Of a stretch of DNA of 64,000 nt, positions 1 to 9,800 are shown one piece after another. Below the pieces are notes generated by a model, which saw only the letters and a list, made by a program, of their open reading frames with translations, had not been told where the DNA came from and did not search any database. Made by a program: the position numbers and the translations under genes. Within the stretch, counting starts at the first letter, position 1. Each line of letters begins with the position of its first letter. Source of the stretch: Trogon surrucura (taxonomy: Eukaryota; Chordata; Aves; Trogoniformes; Trogonidae); the NCBI GenBank assembly GCA_020746105.1, contig CM036624.1, positions 863,562 through 927,561 on the forward strand, read 5' to 3'.

Positions 1-459
1 CCTTAACCAGCCGCTGATTGAGCACCTGAACGTTAAGGACGTTGAGCAGCCGTTAACTGTCCCCTCAGGGTGTCAGAAGCGCCGGGGAGGGCAATAAAGG
101 GTAGAGCGGTGTTCACAGCGGAATGCTTAAACGTGCCCTGACTAAAGCCCTGTCTAGTTTTGGGAGGTCTTTTGATTGCAGAACCAACTGTGGTCGCAAC
201 CCGAGCAAAGGCTGTCAGGAGACCTGTGGGCACCCAGACGGGCCCCAGGCGAGCGTGCGGGTGTTCAGGGCTCGGGCTGCAGAGAGTGCCGGAGCCTGGC
301 ACTTGCCAGGGAGGGGAGCGGAGGCCACACCTGTGTCAGGGGAGAGCAGGTGACCCATCTGCTCCCCCTGGCTGAAGGATGGGCTGAAGGATGCAGTAGA
401 AAGGCTGAGCAGTATCAGGGAGTCTGAGAGAGGGGGACAGAGATTGGTGGAGCCACTTC
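1..459. other. Intron 1, GC-rich part, copy 1
   Basis: GC-rich sequence continuing from the exon 1 region. I see no coding exon or recognised element. The equivalent stretches are 20820-21278 and 43956-44413. Confidence 0.6.
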
Positions 460-1279
460 ACAGAATCAGGGAATCACAGAATGTTGGGGGTTGGAAGGGA
501 CCTCAAAAGATCATCTAGTCCAGCCCCCCTGCCAGAGCAGGATCACCTACAGCAGATCGCACAGGAACGCGTCCAGGCGGGTTTGAAAGTCTCCAGAGCA
601 GGAGACTCCACACCCTCCCTGGGCAGCCTGGGCCAGGGCTCCAGCACCCTCACAGGGAAAAAGCTTTTCCTAATGTTTTTGTGGAACCTCCTGTGTTCCA
701 GATTGTACCCATTTCCCCTTGTCCTGTCATTGCACATCCCTGAGAAGAGCCTGGCTCCATCATCCTGACACTCCCCTTTGACGTATTTATAAACATTTAT
801 GAGATCAACACTCAGCCTCCTCCAATCTGAAGAGACCCAGCTCCTTCAGCCTTTCCTCACCAGGGAGATGTTCCACTCCCTCCATCATCCCTGTGGCTGC
901 GCTGGACTCTCTCCAGCAGTTCCCTGTCTCTCTGGAGCTGAGGGGCCCAGAACTGGACACAAGATTCCAGATGTGGCCTCCCCAGGGCAGGGCAGAGCAG
1001 AGGGGCAGGAGGACCTCTCTCGACCCACTGGCTACTCCCCTTCTAACACACCCCAGGATGCCCTCGGCCTTCTTGGCCACGAGGGCACACTGCTGGCTCA
1101 TGGCCATCCTGCTGCCCACCAGCACCCCCCAGGTCCCTTTCCCCTGCGCTGCTCTCCAGCAGGGCAGTCCCCAACCTGTACTGGTACATGGGGTTATTCT
1201 TTGCCAGGTGCAAAACTCTACACTTGCCCTTGTTGAATTCCATCAGGTTTCTCCCCGCCCAGCCCTCCAGCCTTGGCAG
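460..1279 (-). mobile_element. CR1 LINE 3' end (reverse transcriptase C-terminus and 3' UTR), unit 1
   Basis: On the minus strand this reads as the end of CR1 ORF2: [17 protein letters not shown], then [17 protein letters not shown], then [15 protein letters not shown] and [16 protein letters not shown]. It ends in the typical 3' tail, seen on the plus strand as cacagaatg followed by gttggaagggacctcaaaag. The frame is broken in places. It is a 5'-truncated old insertion in intron 1. Confidence 0.9.
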
Positions 1280-1299
1280 TGTGCCATGGGATAAAGCCC

Positions 1300-1655
1300 T
1301 GGAGGGACTGGGACCCCGAGAATGCTGGTTGACTTTCAAGGATCATCTCCTCCAAGCTCAAAGGCACTGCATCCCTGAAAGGAAGAAATCAGGCAAAACA
1401 CCAGGAGACCCGTATGGATAACAAAGAACTCCTGGCAAAAATCAAATACAAACCGGGAACACACACAGTGTGGAAGCAGGGACTGGTAACCTGGGATGAT
1501 TACAAGGAAGTTGCTGGTGTAATGAGAGACCAGGTTAGAAAAGCGAACGCCCTGGCAGAGTCAAATCTGGCCAGAGATATCAGAAATAACGGAAAAGGAT
1601 TTTACAGGTACGTAAGAGAAAAAATAAGGAAAAAAAGTGAGGAGGTGGATGGATG
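1300..1655 (+). mobile_element. CR1 ORF2 fragment (between endonuclease and reverse transcriptase), unit 1
   Basis: The plus strand encodes a CR1-type linker: [41 protein letters not shown], then [15 protein letters not shown]. It lies next to the opposite-strand CR1 3' end. Two one-base deletions, near 1396 and 1420, break the frame in this unit only. Confidence 0.85.
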
Positions 1656-1703
1656 TGCACCTGCGGATACCCTACATTTTACAGCTGGCCGTGCCAGCAG
1701 CAC

Positions 1704-2079
1704 TGTGTTGCAGAATTAAGACTTCGTCCTTGAGCTCTTTTCTAAACAAGTGCATAACTCTTGCTTGCTAATAATCAAAAGAGACCGTGACCAGCCAAGT
1801 ACAGCTCATGTTGGGAGTTTGCTCATGTGAGTGGAGAGATAAGATGCTTCTTGTACACAAGATGTGCATGGGAGTGAAGGGGAGAGTGGATCAAAACAGG
1901 CCCGGGAAAGTCTGTTCTCCCTGTGTGATAACAGAGTGATTGAAGGAGCACACGAGCGAATAACAATCCAGGTTGCATAGTCTGGTCTCCTGTTTGTAAC
2001 CCATAAATAGTGCTTCTTGCTAATAAACTTTGCCTTAGCTTCTCTCAAGAGCTGAGTCTGTGCCTTTCAGCCCGCCACA
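1704..2079 (+). mobile_element. LTR-like element, 376 bp, unit 1
   Basis: Begins TGTG and ends CACA. A TATA-like CATAAATAG lies about 20 bp before an AATAAA near the 3' end, which fits an avian retroviral LTR with a very short R region. The flanks AGCAC and TGCAC match at four of five bases, as a decayed target duplication would. No internal retroviral region adjoins it, so a solo LTR is likely. Confidence 0.6.
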
Positions 2080-2099
2080 TGCACCCATGGGGCTGACTA

Positions 2100-2670
2100 C
2101 AGTGAGCGAGTCAGCCCCATGCATTAGGACCAGTCCAACAAGAAAGAAAAGGAAGGGAGTTGTCATTGGTGACTCCATCCTGAGGGGAACGGAGGCTCCC
2201 ATCTGCCGCCCGGACCAGCCCACAGGGAAGGCTGTTGCCTCCCTGGAGCTCAGGTTAGGGACATTACCAAAAAACTCCCTAGTCTGGTGCGTCCCGCTGA
2301 TTACTACCCGTTGCTGGTTGTCCAGGCTGGCAGTGATGAGATCAAACAAAGGAGTACAAAGAGAATTAAAAGGACTTTAAGTCACTAGGCCAGTTGGTCA
2401 AAGGATCGGGGACACAGGTCGTTTTCTCTTCTATCCCTTCAGTAGCAGGCAGGAATACTGAAAGGGACAGAAAAGTACATGCAGTTAATGCATGCCTTAA
2501 AGACTGGTGCCACCAACAACATTTTGGGTTTTATGATCATGGAGAGGTTTATGCAGCACTGGACATGAGAGATATAGATGGAGTGGGGCTGTCTCAGAGA
2601 AGGAGGAGAATTCTTGCTCGTGAGTTGGTGGGTTTAATCGATAGGGCTTTAAACTAGGTTGGATGGGAGA
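2100..2670 (+). mobile_element. CR1 ORF1 esterase-domain fragment, unit 1
   Basis: Encodes [19 protein letters not shown] (the GDSI block of an SGNH/GDSL-type esterase), then in another frame [37 protein letters not shown] and [20 protein letters not shown] before a stop at 2655-2657. CR1 ORF1 is known to carry an esterase domain. One frameshift between the first two blocks is shared by all copies; unit 1 has another lost A near 2371. Confidence 0.85.
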
Positions 2671-2837
2671 AGGGGATACCCTTTTGGCTGCACTAGGCAG
2701 CGGGTATTGATGAACACAAGGACACTCTCCTCTTTGTTCCATCGCTAACAAGGAGAAAACCCCCCCACACTCCCCTTCTGGTTTTGTCACTATTTGTAAA
2801 GACACTCTGCTTTCTTATTCTCTCACTGGCCTCACCT

Positions 2838-3177
2838 CCTTCACTCAGGTCCCTGACTTCTTGGAATGGGTGGCACAGGGCAACTGCCCCGAGGACCGCC
2901 TGTGGGCAGCAAGGCTGGAGGACACCAAGCCCTGCCGGGGGCTGGCAGACTCCCCCGTGCACGACTCCAAGGGGAAGCCCAGGGTGGTGGTGACAGAGCT
3001 CCCCAGCTGGCTGCCACTGGCTCTCCAGCCTTGGAGACTGCCGAGGAGAGGTCTCTGGAGAGTTCTCTGGAGACTTCAGAGGACAGTCCTGTGCTGTGGA
3101 CAGTCCCTGCAAGGATCCCCTGGAGGGTCCTCCAGAGGGTCCCCAGCTGAACCCTTGTCACGTGAAAGGTCTGTGGC
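2838..3177 (+). other. Unrecognised exon-like open segment in intron 1, unit 1
   Basis: After a possible acceptor (ttcactcag) the plus strand is open for about 110 codons ([16 protein letters not shown], then [14 protein letters not shown]). The downstream half is built from short GGAGAGTTCTCT- and GGAGGGTCCTCC-like repeats. I do not recognise the product, and there is no clear donor before the adjoining LTR. It could be part of an ERV or a captured gene fragment. Confidence 0.3.
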
Positions 3178-3845
3178 TGTGAGAGGCACGTACCCAAGCT
3201 AAACGCTTGCCCGTTTCAGAGCCCCGATAAGGACTTGCCCTGAGACACTTTGCAAGGTAACAAAGAAGAGTAATTTATTAAAGCGACAGACACAAGATTC
3301 GAGGCTGCCGTTGACAAACGCGCTCTCTGCAGTAGCGCTAAAATACAATAGTAATGCCAGCAAAATACTGTCCCGGGTATTTCTCACCAAAAGGTGGAAG
3401 CACGATGCTTACCAAGGCGGCGTCCCTGTCTTGGGTGAAGGAGAGGGAGCACAGCCCATCTGGGTTTGTTCTCTCCCTCCATCGACACGCTCCCTCCATG
3501 CTCCTTATGTACAATCTCCCCCCGCCCCGGGGTGACATTCGGCATGATTTGAGTGGAGATTGGGTGACTAGAGTCATACAGGCGAAAAAATTCCACTCTG
3601 GGCCTTGTGGCCTTCAGAATCCTGTTCGGAAGCAACTTATCTGTTAGCAGGAAGGTGTTGGCATTGTTAGTCTCCGTCTGGCCTTGTTCTTCCGCCAAAC
3701 CGGGGACCTCCTGGCACCACCAGGGACCTCCTTCAGCTGCTTCTCACTCTGAAGGCCTTGTTGTTCTCCGTCCTCAGTGTCTGCACAACAGACAAGCGGA
3801 CACCTGCGTTCAGCAAGTCTCCAATCCTGAGGCTGAAATATCACA
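3178..3845 (-). mobile_element. ERV 3' LTR, 668 bp, unit 1
   Basis: Minus-strand LTR with inverted ends TGTGA...TCACA. AATAAA (plus-strand tttatt at 3274-3279) lies about 100 bp before the 3' end, and a TATA-like TACATAAGG lies near 3505. Directly upstream on the minus strand is GGGGTGGATAA, which could be the polypurine tract, preceded by an env remnant, so this is the 3' LTR of that element. Confidence 0.7.
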
Positions 3846-3879
3846 TTATCCACCCCGTGACTATAGTCACTCAATGGAG

Positions 3880-4541
3880 ATTTAAATCATGCTCTCGGGA
3901 AGTCAGTCTTGGAGGGTATCCCTTGTGTTTGACTTTTCTTTCTCTTCACATGGCTGTAGCTCCAACTCTGTCCACCCGGACACCGTGTGTGTCTGACGAA
4001 TTAACACCCGAATTAGCACAGATCTAAGACAAGCTAATAACATGCAAAACATCATAATCACAATAACTAATATAAATTGCAACAAAGAAGCAAGCTATCC
4101 TGACAGGGAGAAGCCTAAGCCGTGCCAAAGTTTGTGTAACCTTTGTACTTCCATGCTGAGATCTCTACCTGGTTTGGCTACACGCTTCATACGATCTAGG
4201 TGCACGTCAAGATCTTTTGTTACGTTCAGTGTGTGTACGCAGCAAGTGTCACTGACCAGGTTTCAGTATCCACACGCTCCATTTTCATACAGTAACAATG
4301 AGTCTAATGTCGGTCTGTTCTGTAACGTCATCTTCGATGTCGCCTTTAATTGTGCATTTAATGCTTCCGACCCCACTCGAGTGGCATTAGCCAGTGCTCC
4401 CGAAGAAGACAAAGCTAAAGCTATGATGATGGGGTCTGGCCAATGAATGTGACCCCATCGGGGAGGTGTTGATGGTGTCAAACCTGTTCTGTGAAGATGA
4501 TGGAAAAATTGTAGAAATGATTGGTTGAAAAAGAGAGACAC
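3880..4541 (-). mobile_element. ERV env remnant (transmembrane subunit), unit 1
   Basis: The minus strand encodes a piece with the LQNR-type segment of retroviral transmembrane subunits ([19 protein letters not shown]) and, further on, a hydrophobic membrane anchor ([19 protein letters not shown]) with a short cytoplasmic tail. The surface subunit is missing and the frame is broken, so it is not functional. Unit 1 has extra bases near 3915 and 4442 relative to the other units. Confidence 0.75.
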
Positions 4542-4707
4542 AGCTCACTTCTTTTAGCCTTTACTGTAAACAAAATACGTTTCTTTTCATCACTTGAATA
4601 TTGGCATTTTGAATTGCACGAGTCTCTGGTTGAGTTTTGATGCCACTTCAAGGCGTGTTCTGGAAAATGGCACCTGACCCAACCATTTGTCCCTCCATGG
4701 CGGTGAG

Positions 4708-4775
4708 GCTGGACTGATGCTCTTTAAGGTTCCGTCCCACCCCAAACGTTCCACGATTCCATGACCCTGTGATGT
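4708..4775 (+). mobile_element. CR1 3' tail, unit 1
   Basis: ctctttaaggttccgtccca followed by decayed octamers (acgattccatgaccctgtgatg) is the terminal part of a CR1 on the plus strand. Copies lie at 27892-27960 and 51028-51095. Confidence 0.7.
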
Positions 4776-5420
4776 AGGTGGGGGTGTCACTAGCCGTGGC
4801 AGGGGATTGGCCCCTCGCAAATCCAGAGTCTATGATGTCATAACGGCCTCTGCTATAGATCTGGAGTCGGTGCCCAGTGGGGGCCACTGAGCTGCTTTTG
4901 CTGGAGCTGCTCTCGCTGAGAGCTGCTCTCGCTGGAGGCTGCTCTGCTGTGCCGGGGATTCTGTCCCTGACTGACGTGGAGGCTCAATCGTCCCCCAACC
5001 CGGTGACCGGCGTGAGGATGGACCGGGGTTGGGGATTGTGTGGTGACGCTCTCGGAGGAGCAACAGGTGGGACAGCTGGGCCCAGCATCCCCCAAACACT
5101 GGGAAGGACTCTCCCCAAAATTCCCCTGGCTATTCCCCATGCACAGGCGGTGTGGGCAGGGGCAGATGCTTTTGTGCTGGGGGGGTCTGCCGGCACGGAG
5201 GCAGAACAGCTCTGCGGTTAGTGCTCGGGGACCAGCAAATTCCTTTCCCAATGGGAGCGTTTTTTTCCTCTCGCTCCTCAAGTTAACTGGTAACCGGGAG
5301 GCTGAGCGCTTTCCCCAGCACTGTGGTCCACGCGGTGGCAGGTGATGCGATTCAGTAGAAGCAGGAAATGGGGGGATAAAAAGCAGATTTCACGTTAGCA
5401 TTTGCAGCTGAAATCAGAAT
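4776..5420. other. Intron 1 segment with no recognised gene, unit 1
   Basis: Contains a short imperfect repeat of ctgctctcgctg at 4905-4950. In units 2 and 3 the plus strand is open over 28061-28471 and 51196-51606 (136 codons); in unit 1 that frame is broken by several one-base indels. I do not recognise the product and would not call a gene. Confidence 0.5.
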
Positions 5421-5424
5421 AAGT

Positions 5425-5755
5425 GATTTATTCTCATTTTTTTTCTTCCTGGTTGATGCATCATTATTAGTCCAAGAGGCAGCGTTTGTACCAGCGCAGT
5501 GTTGGAAACTCGACTTGAAAGTTACAGCTTGGGTGGTTTGGGGCTTTTCTCAGTGCACGGCGTGGCTCTTGCTTCTGCAATTTTGTCCCACAGCCCTGCC
5601 AGTTCTACTCGTTTCCTGGTCTTTTGTTCTTCTTCTACCTTGAGTTTCAGAAATCGAGCAACTGGCTGTAAATCTTGGACGGTTTTTTCTTCTTTGAAGA
5701 TTTTTTTTCCCACATGTGATGACAGCAACGGCCTTGCAAAGATGAACCTCAGCAA
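5425..5755 (-). pseudogene. Unrecognised minus-strand 3'-exon-like segment, unit 1
   Basis: The minus strand reads a lysine- and glutamate-rich, coding-like stretch ([20 protein letters not shown], then [13 protein letters not shown]) to a stop at 5522, and an AATAAA follows about 90 bp later on the same strand. This looks like the end of a cDNA or a last exon. I do not recognise the protein. A processed pseudogene within intron 1 is the simplest reading; an antisense gene is the alternative. Confidence 0.35.
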
Positions 5756-6825
5756 TTCAGGAGTCCAAAACCTGCCCCTTTGTGCCTTTAGTCATGGAAG
5801 AGTTGGAGAAACGATGAGAACTAAGGGGGGGTTGGGGCGTCGCAGGGTTTGTCTTTGCGTGGGAGGCCAGATTTTGTGCTTCTTGGGGCACTTACTGCCC
5901 ATGCAGGCAAGGAAGGAGAAACTGACTGGCCGTGATTGTATTTTCGTTAGTGTTTTAGGCAGGCACAGCAATTAAAAGGCAAAGTGCAGCCCAAAGGGGG
6001 GAGAAAGGTCTCAAGAGTTTCCAGGCGGCCCTTCTTCAAGCCGCAGCTGCAGGTCGAGGGGGAGAGGCGGGGTCGGGTTTCTCTGGCTCTGAACGCAGTA
6101 ATCCTGGTGCCCTTCCCAGCCCTGGTGGGGAGGGGAGAGAGAAGCCAAAAGACTTGTCCCGTTTGCTGCTGTGGTTCTCCTTCGGCTTTTAAGGCCCCAG
6201 TGCCCTTCATGAGGCGCTGGCTGTGGTATTTCAGGCGAGGAGAGCGTGAGCTCTCAGCCCTCGGCTTCTGCCAGGAGAAAAACGCTGTTTTCCGTGGGAA
6301 GCGCGCTTGCCCCGCGGGCAGCCTGAGCCTGGCTGAGCTGAAGCCAAAGCTTGGCCCTTGCAGGTTCTGCAGGGCCCGTGGAGCTTGTTGGTGGCCGTGT
6401 CCTGTGGCCAAGCACCATCTAGTGAGTCCTGCAGATGTCACGTCTGGAGACTGAAACTTGCTGTGACCCTGAAGGGCAGGGTTTTCCCCAGTTTGGAAAT
6501 CCCTTTGTTGGTTTCTAATGGTTTTTTTTAGGAAGGAACCCCAAGAACAAAGCCAGAGGTGGTTTTTTTTTTGTCTGAAACACTCAGCTCCCTCCCCCTG
6601 TAGTAAATACTTCCCGACTCACTTTGTGGACAAGCTGGGTGATGCTATGGGCTTTGGGCAGGGGAAGAAAAAGCTCCTACAGTCCACATTTTTTAGGGCC
6701 ATGCCTGGAGGAGGAGGCACACGGCAGTGAGATGCTGGGGGAATGGCATGGGCGATGGGTGGGAGGACGTAAGGGAGCTCCACACACACAGCCCCAACTT
6801 TTACCTTCTTCTCCTTGCTGAACAG
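5756..6825. other. Rest of intron 1, copy 1
   Basis: No recognised exon or repeat family before exon 2 at 6826. The sequence is moderately GC-rich with several T runs. Equivalent stretches are 28910-29989 and 52045-53123. Confidence 0.5.
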
Positions 6826-9800
6826 AGACACGACGAAGAGGCAATGATTGAGCGGGGAGGAAGGAGAAACACTGACACCCTTCACTACGAGAATGAGGTG
6901 TCGGAAGGTGAGTCTCGGCTGAGATCCTGATCGAGGGGCCACCAGCCCAGCGCCTCTGCCCACTCCCAGAGGCCCCACAACGCCCCTCGCTCGGTGTCAC
7001 GTCACGTGCAGCAAAACAAGGCGTGCTGCCAACTCGATAAGCAGAGCTCTTGCCACATTTTTTACTGTGCAAAAGCTCCCGCAGAGGCTGTGGTGTGAGT
7101 TTTAGCCGCAGAGTGGCATAATTCAGGACTTGTTTTCTCACAGCGGCTGCTCCTGGCTTGGAGAGCTCTGCAGGTGCAGGACTGTGATTTTCTTTTTTTG
7201 TTGTGGAGTTCATCACCGTGAGACAGATTTGCTCTTCTCCTGCCACCTTGTGCCAGGCAAAGATGTTAAAAAAGATTCCCTTCTGTCGCTGCTTAATGAT
7301 CACGTCTGAGTGTTGTCCAGCTGAAGCTGGGATTTGAGAAGAGGTTCACTACTTGCAGGGCACTTTGAGATCACCCGGAGCCATCACTTATGGCTCTGTT
7401 TTAGCAATGTTCTAGTGAAACAGGGAGAAAGGAGGCCCAGTAAAATAAATTTCTGAGAAGCCAGTGTTCCCTCCTGGGATTTAACCGTGGCTTAGCGAGG
7501 CACCAGCAGTTGTCAGCCGTTGCTGCAAGGGCAGAACTGCTGCAAACGCCGCTTTTTCACAGGCTCCCCGACCCCTGCCCGTGAGGCAGAGCCGCCAGCA
7601 TGGCCGACCCCGCCGAGAGAAGCGTCGGAAGCGGGAACGGAAGAAGGACTCTGCCCCGACGGAGCAGGGCCACCGCTGTAAGTTCGCCAACCTCCTCGGG
7701 GCTATGGCGTGGGTCTTCTGCAAGCAGGTGCCTGTGGCTTCTTTGCGAGGCCGGCTGCTCTCCCCAGGGAAAGTGGCATCACTTAGCAAGACGCCCTTTT
7801 GCCAAGCTTCTCCCGGGTTTGGTTTTATTCTCTTAAAGCGGTTAAATGCAAAATGGCTTAGGCTCCTCTTCCTTAGAGAGATCCTAGCTTTAAAAAGGGG
7901 AAATGTGGGGAAGGAAAGCCACCCACCCCTCAGCAGAGGTGGAGCAGATGCTTCTCCTTCTCTGTGGCTCTGGGCAAGCCCGGACAGAGCCAGGGGGCTG
8001 GGCCAGCCCATTTTACGGCTGAGCTGGTAGCCGGTCCCACGGCCTCCTTTCCCGTGAGCGTGAGAGGCCGTACTCGGGCATGGTGACGGAACGGGGCTTT
8101 GTCTTCTGCCCCCAGACAACCCGTCCCAGTGGGTGAGGTTCATCCTCGAGACCGAAGAGGACGAGCAGCACACCCCCTGCAACTTGTTCATCGAGCTGGA
8201 TGAGATCCGCGTGAAAGGGGGTGAAGATGCCGAGTGGAATGAAACAGCAAGGTAAGTCCCTGCGGCGGGAGAGGCGTCCCCACGCCGGCAGCGCCCACGG
8301 GCTCTGCTTTCCGCTCTGCGGGACGCGAAGCTTGTGCAGCTGCAGGTGCCAATGCGAGGAGCCTTCTCCTCCTGCCGCCCCGTAGCTCTGCCAAAGGGGT
8401 TGCGGAGCTGGGGCTGTTCCCCTGCAACGGGGCTGATCGCACCCGGTGTCTGCAGGTGGCTGAAGTTTGAGGAGGACGTGGAAGATGGTGGCGACCGCTG
8501 GAGCAAGCCCTACGTGACCACGTTGTCCTCACAGAGCTTCTCTGAGCTGAGGAGCTACATCACCAGCGGGACGGTGCTGCTGGACGTTTGTGCCAACAAC
8601 ATGGAGGAGATCGCAGGTACCGTGGGCACCACGTCCCTCCGGGAACAGCCGAGCTCGGCTCGCTGCTGTGCCCCTCACTCCCAGCTCAAACCATCCCCAG
8701 ATATGATCCTGGGCCAGCAAGAACAGTCCGAGCAGTTGGACGAGGGCACACGGGCCAAAGTTCGAGAAGTGCTTTTGAGGAAGCATCAGCATCAGAAGAA
8801 AAGGCAAAGCCTTCTCTCCGTGTTCTCATTTGCTGATGTGAGCAAGAAGCGGTTAGACCTGCACCAGCCAGGTGAGAGCTCCTGCAGGGCTTGGCTCCAG
8901 GTGAAGGTTCCTGCCAGGCTTTGGCCCCACTAGACCTGGTGCAGCAGCAGCGTCCCAGGTGCTGTTTGTCTGCCTTTCTGAGTGTCTGTCTTTTTCCTAC
9001 CAGCCCAAACACTCAGCCCTCATCCTTCTTCCCCCACTGCTGAAGCTAAACGGGGGGTGAACCACGGGCCCAGCTCCGTGAAGTTAAGCAAGGTGAGACA
9101 CTCGTAGCTCTCCTGCGCCATTAGGGCCAGATTTGCTCTCGCAGACTCGGCTGCAGAGTGTGTGGCAGAGTGCCGGGGGCTTTGCTCTTGGGTAGCTGCC
9201 TGAAAAATCGCTTGTCGTGCCCAGGCGGAGCTGCGCTTCCTGGAGAAAACTGCTGGGGCTGAAGCCTCCAACCTGCTCGTGGGAGAGCTGGACTTCCTTC
9301 GGCAGCCCATCGTGGCATTCATCCACCTGACCCCGGCCGTCCTCCTCTTGGACATGACAGAGGTTCCCATCCCAACAAGGTCTGAATGAGAAGCACAGCG
9401 TTTTTATTTAAAATCCCCAACACCACAGCCTCAAGTTGCACGCATCCGGGTGTGGCGCCCCAAGGGAACGAGACCAGCGGGAGCACGCCTGCTTCTCCCA
9501 CCCATATCTCCTCACCTTTGTTTCTCCCTTTCCTGCTGTAGCTTTTAAACCCTTTGGCTGGACTTGATGATCTCAGAGTTCTTTTCCAGCCTCAACAATT
9601 CTGTGATTCTGTGTAATTTTAATCAATGTTGTCCCAGAACTAAATTTGTGCAAAGTCAGTGAGCCTGCTACATGTCACTCTTTAGCCACATGCTGGGCTG
9701 GGAGCTGCTGGGGGATTCCCTTGATGCCTTTTCAGCAAGGACACGTTCCTCTCTCACACTTTGTTTTCCTTGCCCAGGTTCCTGTTTGTTTTGCTTGGCC

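Noticed and set aside
7481..8506. 341-codon open frame on the minus strand
   Set aside because: It is antisense to exons 3-5 of the transporter and shortened by one-base changes in the other units; the plus-strand splice sites and family motifs explain the region.
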